A stretch of DNA of 64,000 nucleotides. Origin: Armigeres subalbatus. Its lineage: Eukaryota > Arthropoda > Insecta > Diptera > Culicidae. The notes beneath the pieces were generated by a model. That model was not told the origin of the DNA. It was given only the letters and a program-made list of their open reading frames with translations, and did no database searches. Position 1 is the stretch's first letter; every line of letters starts with the position of its first letter. Positions 55,605 through 64,000 of this stretch are shown here, one piece after another. Made by a program: the position numbers and the translations under genes. The stretch spans positions 102,746,988-102,810,987 of the forward strand of contig NC_085140.1 of NCBI RefSeq assembly GCF_024139115.2, given 5' to 3'.

Positions 55605-56150
55605 GTCATGAAAATATAATGGACCCCTTAAGGACAGAAATTTACTTCAATCGCTTCGCTAGAGTCAGACTCATGACATATTGCCATTCTGTAGCACCAG
55701 ATGACAAGTAACAGTTATCAGCAATGCGTTTCGTACATAAAACATGCTAAAACATTCATTTTTACTACTAAAATAAGTATTTTAAAATAATGTAGCCAGA
55801 TTGCCTATTATGGCCACCCCCGGGACCAACATCGAGTTTGTTTACATACGTATTATGGTCCCCCCATTTGATTTACATGTTCCATTTCCACATGTTCCTG
55901 TTGCCTATTATGGACCCCCCCCCCTTGTGTGCTAGTAATGGACCCTCTAACGTATTTACTTTTACAAATTAGTTAATATAACTTAATTTTAGTATCCTAA
56001 GCCAAAACAATTGCATGGAACATCTACCCTGATATGTGAAGCAACTCTTTCCAATGAATATTTGCAGGAAATCGTTGATTCCAGCGTTAACTTTCGGTTT
56101 TTGTTCAGGGGGTCCATTATACGCACGGGGTCCATTACTAGCACTCCCTC
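55605..56150. repeat. Scattered TATTATGGACCCCC words
   Basis: Motifs like ATAATGGACCCCTT (55617), CTATTATGGCCACCCCCGG (55806), ATTATGGTCCCCCCAT (55852), TATTATGGACCCCCCCC (55907) and the inverse GGGGGTCCATTATAC (56109) suggest a decayed repeat-rich element, with no clear boundaries. Confidence 0.4.
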
Positions 56151-56926
56151 CCTATATCTCAGTCGTTTCTCGATGGATTTTCATTTTTTTTCTGACCATT
56201 CAATCAAAGAAGAGTCCACACTTACAGTCTTCTAAAAATATTAAATTTAAATTGATTGTCATGGATGATTGTAAAAAGTTTAGAAATAGGTAAATCCACC
56301 AATATCGTTGGCGTAACGCAAGTACAGACACATCAGAATAGAACAACGTGGGTTTGGCTCCAATCCTTGAATAAGAATTCGCGGAAAGCGAACACAATAG
56401 CGCAGTGATCACAATGGAGTACTATCAACATCGGTGGTAATCGATGGGGTAGTTGTTGCTGAGAATTCAACCTCAACGATTGCGTCTACTGTAGTTTAGC
56501 GATAAATCATCGTGTGAAAGGCCAACAGCAGCACTCTAGGTTTTTTTTTTTGCAAGTTGCGGACTAATGGTTGCCTGCTGTTGGGTTAGTGATTAGAAAG
56601 ATGAATGGTTGAAAGTAAATCGGCCTTTTTTAGGGTCTCAAAAATTCAACATAAGAAAAGAAGAGAGCGATCTTATGCTTTGCTAGCCAGGATTTGAAGA
56701 CCAACGACTCGAACTGCTTCCCATTGCCCGACTATATCAGCCGAGGACGTGAGAATCTTAGACACACTTCTTCCTCTAGAAACTCCTCCATCTTCTGCGA
56801 ATCGGCTGTGCGCATCCGCTTGACAATCACATATTTACTTGGTCACCCAATCTACTACACTAGCAACACTGTGTTCCCTTGTGTGTTGTTATGTAACAGT
56901 TTAGTGCTGCTGAATAAAACTAAACG
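56151..56926. other. Unassigned region
   Basis: No recognised gene. Overlapping ORFs on both strands are uninformative. Confidence 0.35.
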
Positions 56927-56928
56927 TA

Positions 56929-57136
56929 CCGTTTTGACTCAAATTCCGAACACTCGCTTTTGAATAGCCATTTTGCCTTTATTCGTGTAATTTTCTCCAT
57001 GAACCATGTAACAGGATCATGAACTCATTTGTAAACTTGATTCTCAGAACTGAAAACCAATGGAATTTTTAGTTTAAGGGTGACGAAACGCCAGTGTTCG
57101 GAATATGAGACATGTTCGGGATTTGAGCCAAAACGG
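56929..57136. mobile_element. 208-bp TA-flanked MITE
   Basis: CCGTTTTGACTCAAATTCCG at the left and rc CCGTTTTGGCTCAAATCCCG at the right, TA on both sides (56927-56928, 57137-57138). No coding capacity. Tc1/mariner-type by the TA duplication. Confidence 0.85.
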
Positions 57137-57369
57137 TAACAACTCTTTCCTATTTTTCAACGATCTGATGTCCTCAACTACCTGTGATCAGTCTCATCTT
57201 TGCAGGATTTCATATGGGTCAACTATGTGTTTGTGGGCAGTACAGTCACTGTGCGTTTCTTTTTCTGGTGAAAGCGATTGAATTACGTTCCTAAAATTCA
57301 GCTGTAAGAAAATTATTAAACGTTTTTAGCGGAATGTTTTCACCTTTTCACCACGTTGTAATTTTTACA

Positions 57370-57485
57370 GTACGAAATACTGAAGACGGCTTTATAGTTG
57401 AGGTCGAAAAACGTATCTGTAAAGATAACATCGTATCTGTAAAGCATAACATTGAATGGAATAGTACAAAACTCGCCTTATGACA
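57370..57485 (+). repeat. 'ACTGAAGACGGC' dispersed repeat
   Basis: ATACTGAAGACGGCTTTATA, GTTGAGGTCGAAAAACGTAT and AACTCGCCTTATGACAGG mark the same family as at 16185-16525 and 19312-19697. Confidence 0.75.
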
Positions 57486-57489
57486 GGAT

Positions 57490-57860
57490 TTCAACAACTA
57501 CCATTCGTGGAATAATTTTACTTCCTTAATATTCTTGAATGTTTTTGTCTTCATAGTTGTTGATTCATATAAACATTTTCATATCTTCTGCATAAATAAG
57601 AATTTTTTGGTTCCTAGAAATATTTGAAATGTCGTTCACGAACAAAATAAATAGATGTAAACCTTGTGGAACACCAGAAGTGACATTTATGAATTCGGAC
57701 GTTTTCCCTTGAAATCTAATAGTTTATCTACGATTTGCTAAATACGAGCTTAAAGAGCAACAAGGTGATATATAAACGATTTGCTGCAATCAGTATACAG
57801 TGTTTCTAAATAGTTGCCATGATCCATCGGATTTAAAGATAATATTACGAATTCTTCGTT
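57490..57860 (-). pseudogene. Reverse transcriptase palm fragment (non-LTR)
   Basis: Minus-strand translation gives a decayed RT core in order: LETLYTDCSKSFIYH (the D-x-SKAF metal-binding region), SSYLANRR, TSGVPQG (57661-57675), LFVNDIS, and ILIYAEDMKMF (57583-57600). The catalytic box, normally Y-x-D-D, reads YAED, so the first aspartate is Glu. The expected G-P-L segment after GVPQG is shortened. Stops interrupt the reading on both sides. Clade is Jockey/CR1-like and cannot be fixed. It is separate from the Juan and R1 copies in the window. Confidence 0.8.
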
Positions 57861-58429
57861 GTGGTCGTGATGTCTTCAAAACTTCTAAGTCACTTGTCAG
57901 ACTGCAGCTGCTGGAATAAGCAATAGTAAAGCATCACCCCACAAACCTTTTGGAAGTTGGCATCGAATTTTTTTTTTCGTACTTTTTAACAGAATACGTA
58001 TTTTTGGACGAGGATTCAGAATATATAAAAATCTCATTTTGACCAAAAATGTTACATATGCAGTTTCTCAAACAAACGGTTCAATTATTATTGATGGCTT
58101 AGGAATAGAAAAAGAATTATATAAAGGAGGCACTTTTGCATAACGGGGATTTTGCATTATTTAATAATGAAAGGGTTTTCGGTATACATAATTATTTTCA
58201 TAAAAGGGATTATTTTACATATTAAACAATTTTCAGAAAGATGGAAACAATTTATCAAAAAATACATTCATATTTGTCTAACGAACAAACTGTTTACGAA
58301 TGGATATCATAATTCTTCGCCTCATTTCAGACGCAGACTTCATTTGATTGAATCATATCTACAATATTGGATAATATCACTTTTAAGTCATACTAGACAG
58401 CTATTTGCCCTTATTGAAGAAGTTGTAGT
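57861..58429. other. Unassigned region
   Basis: AT-rich; ORF 58152-58499 is unrecognised. May include further decayed LINE sequence upstream of the RT fragment. Confidence 0.35.
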
Positions 58430-58764
58430 AGGCAAAATGCCTACTACTAAAGAAGGAATCATATCCACAATTGCCATATTCAAACACGGGCACGGGTAAA
58501 CACCTAGGGATAACAACTACACTTGCCTTAATCAGAGAAAAAGCATTCTTAAAAAAAATATGAATTATATCCACCAATTTCTAGGAAACGCCTATTCTCA
58601 AAGAAGGGATCACATTCCCCATTGCCTTAATCCAGACAAGCGCCTACTTTTAAAGAAGAAATTACATCCACCATTGGCCTGCTTTAAAAGAAGGAGTCAC
58701 ATCTACCATTCTTTAATCCGGGCAAGCACCTACACACTAACTTTTTTTATTTCGAGGTCCTCAA

Positions 58765-58945
58765 AAATGGGCACCGCTGTAGCTCAGTAAATTTTCGAAC
58801 TAAACTTCGGCAGAAAATTTCGTTCATTACTGATTCTCAGCAAAAAAATTGTTGTATTTCGGCAACTGAAACGTCACTTTTACTAAGATCTCGGCAAAAA
58901 TTATGTTTGCTGAAACTCGGCGGTGCCCACCTCGGGAAAATAAAC
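58765..58945. mobile_element. Insert with TGGGCACCGC inverted ends
   Basis: AATGGGCACCGCTGTAGC at the left and GGCGGTGCCCA at the right within the satellite. Interior words such as CTCGGCAAAA and CCGAGATCT are repeated. Probable MITE; only CCTC is shared at the flanks. Confidence 0.5.
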
Positions 58946-59672
58946 AAAAATGCTGAGATCTCGATGGAAAAATAAGTGTGTAATTTTAAAGAATGAATCA
59001 CATCCGCCATTACCTTAACACGGGCAAGCGCCTACTTCTAAACAAGGAATCACATATTTCAGTATATTAATCCCAGCAAACGTCTACTTTTAAAGAAGGG
59101 ATCAAATTCACTATTGCTTCATTTGTGGCAAACTCCTATTTTTAAAGAAGGGATCACATCCACCATTATTGTTTTAATCCGGGCAAGTGCCTACTTTAAA
59201 AGAATGAGTCACATCCACCATTCCTTAATCCGGGCAAACGCCTACTGTTGTAAAAGGGATCACATCTTTTAATATATTAATCCCGGCAAACGCCTACTGT
59301 TAAAGAAGGGATCACATGCACCATTGCTTCATTTGTGGTAATCGCCAATTTTTAAAGAAGGGATTACATCCACCATTGTCTTAATCCGGGTAAGTGCCTA
59401 GTTTTAAAGAAGGAGTCACATCCACCATTGCCTTATTCCAGGCAAGCGCCTTCTTTGGAAGAAGGGATTATATCCACCATTTTTGAATAAGAAGGGATCA
59501 CATCCTCCATTGCGTTCATCCGGGCAAGCGCCTACTTTCAAAGAAGGAATCTTATCTACCATTATATTGATCCCGACAAAAGCCTACTTTTAAAGAATGA
59601 ATCACATCTGACATTGCCTTAATCCGGACAAGCACCTGCTTTTAAAGAAGGGATCATATTTACCATTGCATT

Positions 59673-59815
59673 CAGGGCTGGATGTAGGGGAGGGTCCGGG
59701 GGGCATGGCTCCAGGCCCCCACAAATCTAATGTATCAAAACCAACCTTTTTTTTTTCATTTTGGGGCCCCCACAAACTGCCGTCCCCGGGGCCCCCTCCG
59801 GCTAAATCCGGGCCA
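59673..59815. mobile_element. GC-rich hAT-like MITE in the satellite
   Basis: CAGGGCTGGATGTAGGGGAG at the left; the inverse of the right side reads GGCCCGGATTTAGCCGGAGG. CAGGGCYGGAT ends are typical of some hAT elements. Because the satellite itself contains AATCCGGGC, the right boundary and duplication are ambiguous. Confidence 0.55.
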
Positions 59816-59869
59816 GCGCCTTGTTTTAAAGAAGCGATCATACCCACCATTGCTTTAATCATGGCAAAC

Positions 59870-60036
59870 GTCTTTTTTGACGAAGAAATCCAATGGCAAA
59901 TAGGAGATGACCAATTCTGGGGAATGGTGCATTCTAGCGAATGGTTTTCTGGGGGAATTGTCCATTCTGGCGAAAAGATTTTGGCAAAAAGCCTTCTGGC
60001 AAATGACTTTCTGGCGAGTGTCATACAACCCCATTT
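59870..60036 (-). repeat. CCAGAA-rich domain next to the 52-bp satellite
   Basis: Read on the minus strand, GGTTGTATGACACTCGCCAG, AAAGTCATTTGCCAGAA, then repeated GCCAGAAT/CCATTC words and GGTCATCTCCTATTTGCCAT. The same series is at 21451-21462 plus 21667-21770 on the plus strand. This pair shows that domain and satellite form one composite repeat. Confidence 0.75.
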
Positions 60037-60399
60037 GATTGACCTTTCTTATCAAAATTTTTTATCCGCCCAGTTGATTCTTTAATTTATTTTAGGTCAA
60101 CTTTCCTCAGGAACCCATATATTTTATGCCTCTATTTTCACAAACAATGCTTTTTATAGAACAAAATAGATTGAAAGTAGTTTTAACCATATCGTCATAC
60201 GATACGCCCATTAACTCAAATTAATATGGTAAAAACTTGTTTCAAATTTCTTGATGGGCGCTGATTCCATTCTATCTGAAACAAATTTATGGAGAAACAT
60301 CCAAAAACAGTAAATTGGAGCTAGAACGCACTTTTTACGATGAAGAACTATGATACTCATTCAGTTCTTGCAGAATTATTTAAAGAATGTTCTGCTGAA
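60037..60399. other. Unassigned region
   Basis: AT-rich, nothing recognised. Confidence 0.4.
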
Positions 60400-60770
60400 A
60401 ATCGCGAGAAAAGTAGAGTTAATCCGGCGAAGTTTTTCCGATTTCTCATGAATTTCTTTGGGATTTTGACAAAAAAAATAGAGTTTACTCGGGAATTTCT
60501 ACGAAATTCCTATTACAAACTATTCGTAGTTTTCATTGATTTTTTTTCGAAATTCCCCAGGAAATTATTCAGAATTTTATGGGATTTTTTTTTTGAAATT
60601 CAACGGAGAACTCATTTACGTTATTTATAATTTCTACAAGTAGTTTTTCGAAACTTCCACGTAATTTTTTTTTAGAATTCCTACGATTTATACTTTGAAA
60701 TTTTTCTTGAAGTTTCCACTGGAAATTCTATGGAATTCTAAATGGAATTTCCCATTTAAATCCAGCGCTG
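60400..60770. repeat. Degenerate GGAATTTC/GAAATTCC array
   Basis: Same word family as at 17755-18200 (GGGAATTTCTACGAAATTCC, GAAATTCCCCAGGAAATT). The ORF at 60340-60630 runs through it and is a shadow. Confidence 0.5.
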
Positions 60771-60874
60771 CAATAACACGCTATTGAATAATGTAGATAG
60801 ACTCTTGCAAATTTGAACCGCGGCGTTAGAAGTGGCGTGACAAAATATCTTCAGTGGCGTGATGCCATACATGG

Positions 60875-61115
60875 CGTCGAAAGGTGCCGGCTCGTATCTC
60901 TAGCTGCATTGTTTGCGGCTCCATTGTGGGTGATAGCAAATAATTGGCTAAATATTTAGGGGGATCTTTCATCGAATTGGTATCAGACAGTTTTCTGATT
61001 CATCGTGAGTCATTGACGAGGGAAGCCTCTCATTGTTTACGTCTGGTCGAGCCCACCCAAGGCTATCGGTTGGAATGTGATGCTCTTCTTTTTCGATGAC
61101 ATGGAGATGGATGTG
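60875..61115 (+). repeat. ~280-bp dispersed repeat, copy 2
   Basis: Same-orientation homologue of 53685-53960 (GATAGCAAATAATTGGC, GGGGGATCTTTCATCGAATT, TTGACGAGGGAAGCC). Confidence 0.7.
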
Positions 61116-61556
61116 AATAATAGATTGCAAATTCTTGTTTCTTATTATCAGTTTTCTTTGTAGGCACTGAAGCATGACGTACAATTAATCTCATTGAATG
61201 AAACAATTTTTTTCATTAGACGATTTGATTATTATCAAATTTTAATAATATATTAATATTATTTAATAATATATTAATAATATTATCAATTTTGTTTGAC
61301 TATAGAAAATGGGATTTAATGTCTATCTATTGTATGGAGATGAGTGAATTCTTAATCCAAAGCGATCCATGACTTATAATGGATTTTCATATTTCTATTC
61401 AAGCATTGTTTTTACTACAAACACTTTTTGTATCAAAGACCGCTTATATCTTAAAAATGCTAACTTGTTTGGAAGTCAATAGGAAATAATCACGCTCGAG
61501 TTTCGCCGAAATCAACAATTACAGCATAAAAAATATAACAAATTTATTCTTTTTCT

Positions 61557-61832
61557 TCATTGGCATTACAACCCCCACTGGGACATTGCCGCATCACTGC
61601 AGCGCGCTGCGTAGTGTTCATTAAGCACTTCTACAGTTATTAACTGCGAGGTTTCTAATCCAAGTTACCATTTTTGCATTTGTATATCATGAGGCTAACA
61701 CGATGATACTTTTATGGCCAGGCAAATCGAAAATTGCCTAGACCGGCACCGAGAATCGAACCCAACCACCCTCAGCATGGTCTTGCTTTATAGACGCGCA
61801 TTTTACCGCTAGGCTAAGGAGGGCCCTGTATT
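61557..61832 (-). mobile_element. tRNA-derived SINE (Feilai-like), near complete
   Basis: On the minus strand: CCTTAGCCTAGCGGTAAAAT (A box), GACCATGCTGAGGGTGGTTG, B box GGTTCGATTCTC, body AAGTATCATCGTGTTAGCCT and TTAATAACTGTAGAAGTGCT, CCCAGTGGGGGTTGTAATGC, and a GAAGAA tail. Length ~275 bp. This is the fullest copy here. Others are at 23150-23300, 21117-21182, 49060-49165 and 32471-32673. Confidence 0.85.
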
Positions 61833-61837
61833 TCCTG

Positions 61838-62049
61838 GAGATCTGAAGCCGGAGACGTATGTCCTGCGCGCGTGTCCCCAGGTTCATTACCATACCGCCA
61901 CCATTGTCTGCCACATCGCCAATCCGGTGCTCTTCGTAGTGCTGCCGCCACCTTTGGAGCATCTCACGCTCGTTTGTAAGAAGGTTCTCGTTTATGTCTT
62001 TATACATATTAGGATGTGACACGTGGCCCTTACGCGTGCGGCTCACCAC
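61838..62049 (-). pseudogene. LINE endonuclease-RT linker fragment
   Basis: The frame holds INENLLTNEREMLQRWRQHY and EEHRIGDVADNG. The motif (NLLT.E.E.LQRWR.HYEE) marks the linker between endonuclease and RT in many RTE/CR1-like LINEs. The SINE at 61557-61832 sits directly against its downstream side. No RT core is present. Remaining upstream codons (VSRTRKGHVSHPN) match poorly. It is a short fossil, not expressed as seen. Confidence 0.6.
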
Positions 62050-62781
62050 ACCATCTCATAGAACTTTCGTGCGTTATTAGCGCTGTTATAGAGAGAGATT
62101 TTGAGGCGAGCGGAGGGCCGTTTTGGTGACTATATAAATCGAATGACCTTCCTTGTGCCCAGAGTCTATTATATATAGAGTTGCGCAAAGAGTGAAGCCA
62201 AATCTACCTATTGAACTGTCAAACCGTCTACCTATCGAGCAAAGTAAACAAATGCTTGTTGGTGAGGCGGAAGTATTGTTATCGCCTAATGATTATTATG
62301 GCGGATTAAAACGCATGAATTGGAATGTATTAGATTTGATCTAGAAACAGCTTCAAAAAACTCCATGGTCCAGCCCAATCGGGTTATACGCAAAGGTGAC
62401 GTTGAACTACGGAGCTATGTGTAATGTACAGGTTTTCGACTCTTCCGTTCGATGAGACCGAAGCAAGCATTTTTCAAGCCCTGGGTGAATCTGTTTTCGT
62501 TGTTCATCTTGTGCTCCTGAGATTGAGTGAGCTTGATGATGTATATAATTTTTAAAACAACATTTGAAAAGGATGATAAAAATAAAATTTTCAAATAATC
62601 GAGGATGAGAAACACTCTCAAGCGATCACATATCAAAATAATCGATTGAAAAAACGAGAAAATAAGAATCATTGTATCTCGATTCGAAACATTGGTATAT
62701 GCTACTTTTAAACTTATTTTCCTACATAACACAAAACACAATGGCAAAATGGTAAATGCATCATGAAAGATTCATGATTAC
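62050..62781. other. Unassigned region
   Basis: Short ORFs at 62153-62344 (+) and 62415-62747 (-) lack recognised features. Confidence 0.35.
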
Positions 62782-63409
62782 CCTTGAAAAATTGAAAAAT
62801 GCTCCTTAAAAAAGTGATCATTTTTCCTCAAATTAAGGAACATTTTTCGTTGGTTTAAGGAACATTTCTTTATTTTAAGGAGCATTTTTCTTAGCTTAAT
62901 GAGCATTTTTTATTTGTTTATGGAGCATTTTATTCATCCTAAGGAGCATTTTTCTTAGTTTTCGGTTGAATAGGGTTACCAAGCAAAACAATCAGCAATA
63001 CCCGAGCAGCACAAGTCAAGCAAATCTGGTTGCAGCAACTTGATTGCGACTAAATCTGGTCACATATGAGTTACAGTAACCTATGTGGTATATTTGTGCT
63101 ACTAGGGTAAACTCCAGGGGCTATACAATTGTGCATAAGATTCTAATTTATGATAGCCAATTTCAAGATACCTTTTGAACAATTTTATAAAAATTCTTTT
63201 GTCAATATAATGCGCAATTATCATTAATTACATAGCAAATCTATGTTTTTTTTAAGGAGCATTTTTAATTGTTTACGGTACATTTTTTTCGTTTTTACGG
63301 TACGCTTTTCGAATGTTTACGGAGCATTTGATATATTTCAATGTAATTTGCTAGATAATTTGAGGAAAAATGATCACTTTTTTAAGGTGCATTTTTCAAT
63401 TTTTTAAGG
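62782..63409. mobile_element. ~628-bp inverted-repeat element rich in AAGGAGCATTTTTC
   Basis: Left CCTTGAAAAATTGAAAAATG and inverted right CCTTAAAAAATTGAAAAATG; the arms continue through AAAAAAGTGATCATTTTTCC. The interior has repeated TTAAGGAGCATTTTTCTTA words. A 107-bp MITE is nested at 63001-63107. No clear target duplication. Confidence 0.75.
63001..63107 (+). mobile_element. 107-bp MITE (copy b)
   Basis: CCCGAGCAGCACAA ... TTGTGCTACTAGGG, flanked by TA on each side. Exactly the length of copy a (33413-33519) and alignable to its reverse complement, with shared GACTAAAT.TGGTCA and ATATGAGTTA. Confidence 0.82.
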
Positions 63410-63914
63410 CCAATTTCATCTGTTTAATCGGACATTTTTTGGGCTGCCAAACACAATGCCAATCATCCGATTCCGATTGAACTTCATTGTTCACATTAAA
63501 TTGGTGTTAGTTAAGTTCACATTAAAATGAATCGATTCCAAAATTTGAAAAGTTATCGCCGATGACAACTCGCCTATGTTTAACACCTGAGCAGTTATCA
63601 AATGATAATTCCAATAATTATCGTATGAGAATGATTCTGCACAACCCTGGCTGGTGTACCGCTGCAACCATAACCGACACAAACTGGTGCATCAGAGACT
63701 TAGACTAAGCACCCGCCACTAAGTCTGTCTAAACACCCCGTGGCTCATTACAGAAAAGCCCATCGTGAAACCTGGACTGCCAACGGCGTTTGATGGTCAC
63801 CCTTTGGAGGAAGACAGAGTAGACGCGTCAAAGAAATTTGACAGTTTATTCATAAGAATTATTATTCCTTCACGTGAGTTGCGTCGGACTTTGCGTTTAC
63901 TCCGGCAGACACCT
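63410..63914. other. Unassigned region
   Basis: Less A/T-rich after 63640. No gene, tRNA or repeat recognised. Confidence 0.35.
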
Positions 63915-64000
63915 AGGAATTAGCATAAACGAGCTGAAGAAAGTTTCCCAGAACGCATCCACTGCAGCAGCGAAGAAGATTACGAGCCCCTCTAATGGCA
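63915..64000 (+). CDS. Possible coding exon running off the right edge
   Basis: After a CCTAG acceptor-like end, one frame (open from about 63855) reads GISINELKKVSQNASTAAAK, KITSPSNG to the window end without a stop. The Lys/Ala/Ser-rich composition would suit the flexible part of a nuclear protein. The polypyrimidine tract is poor and the peptide is not recognised, so chance is a real alternative. Confidence 0.2.

Larger units (their letters stand above)
58430..59860 (-). repeat. 52-bp satellite, minus orientation
   Basis: Units such as GGGATCACATCCACCATTGC / CTTAATCCGGGCAAGCGCC / TACTTTTAAAGAA are the reverse complement of 22135-23165. Two interruptions: about 58765-58945 and 59673-59812. 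On the far side (59870-60036) it continues into the CCAGAA/GGCAAATGACT domain that precedes the other array at 21667-21770. Confidence 0.9.

Noticed and set aside
59602..60085. 140-codon ORFs on both strands with Pro/Gly-rich centre
   Set aside because: They cross the 52-bp satellite, the GC-rich MITE-like insert and the CCAGAA repeat; no independent coding evidence.
1..64000. Endogenous viral element or LTR retrovirus
   Set aside because: All RT and gag fragments seen are of non-LTR type (APE endonuclease, poly-A or short-repeat tails). No LTR pair, protease, integrase or envelope motif was found.

Overview
This is eukaryotic, AT-rich, repeat-dominated DNA that looks like an Aedes-type mosquito genome (Ae. 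aegypti or Ae. albopictus). The reasons are the repeats: two Juan-like Jockey-clade retrotransposon copies, tRNA-derived SINEs of the Feilai type with a GAA-rich tail, an R1-clade element, RTE-clade 3' ends, and many short terminal-inverted-repeat elements (MITEs). No complete host protein-coding gene is visible. The long open frames are retrotransposon remnants or run through tandem repeats.

Layout. 1-7.9 kb: two Juan-like copies with their 3' ends facing each other; the second has its gag frame split by an 821-bp TA-flanked MITE. 8-11.5 kb: gene-like, CpG-containing DNA with a core promoter (Inr plus a DPE-like AGAC at +28) and a candidate first coding exon with a strong splice donor. 11.9-15 kb: a 23-bp minisatellite in two blocks. 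15-20.7 kb: mostly unassigned DNA with dispersed repeats and a 386-bp fold-back. 20.7-23.9 kb: degenerate arrays, a 52-bp satellite, SINE pieces and an RTE end. 24.2-26.5 kb: a ~152-bp satellite arranged head-to-head. 27.6-31 kb: RTE scrap, hAT-type MITE, then a GC-rich promoter-like region with two perfect Rel/NF-kappaB palindromes. 32.2-33.6 kb: a hAT-type element with an exact 8-bp duplication that carries the 23-bp minisatellite, a SINE and a 107-bp MITE. 33.7-38.6 kb: a 4.87-kb TA-flanked fold-back made of ~152-bp repeats. 39-41 kb: a 2-kb palindrome with Transib-like CACAGTG ends and a 5-bp duplication. 43.5-45.3 kb: a 253-bp hairpin, a small Cys-containing ORF and a ~150-bp degenerate array. 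45.5-48.6 kb: a collapsed R1-clade element. 49-64 kb: SINE tail, several MITEs, an RT fossil, the 52-bp satellite again in opposite orientation, and LINE/SINE pieces.

How it fits together. Many transposons can be delimited exactly because both target duplications survive, and nesting gives relative ages (for example SINE inside minisatellite inside hAT). The strongest theme is inverted, fold-back arrays of tandem repeats: three large ones between 24 and 41 kb, two with transposon-like ends and target duplications. Their transcripts would fold into long double-stranded RNA. The candidate host material (promoter and exon near 9.35-10.09 kb, kappaB-bearing region near 28.8-31 kb) may be 5' ends of genes whose remaining exons lie outside the window or were not recognised; this is inference.
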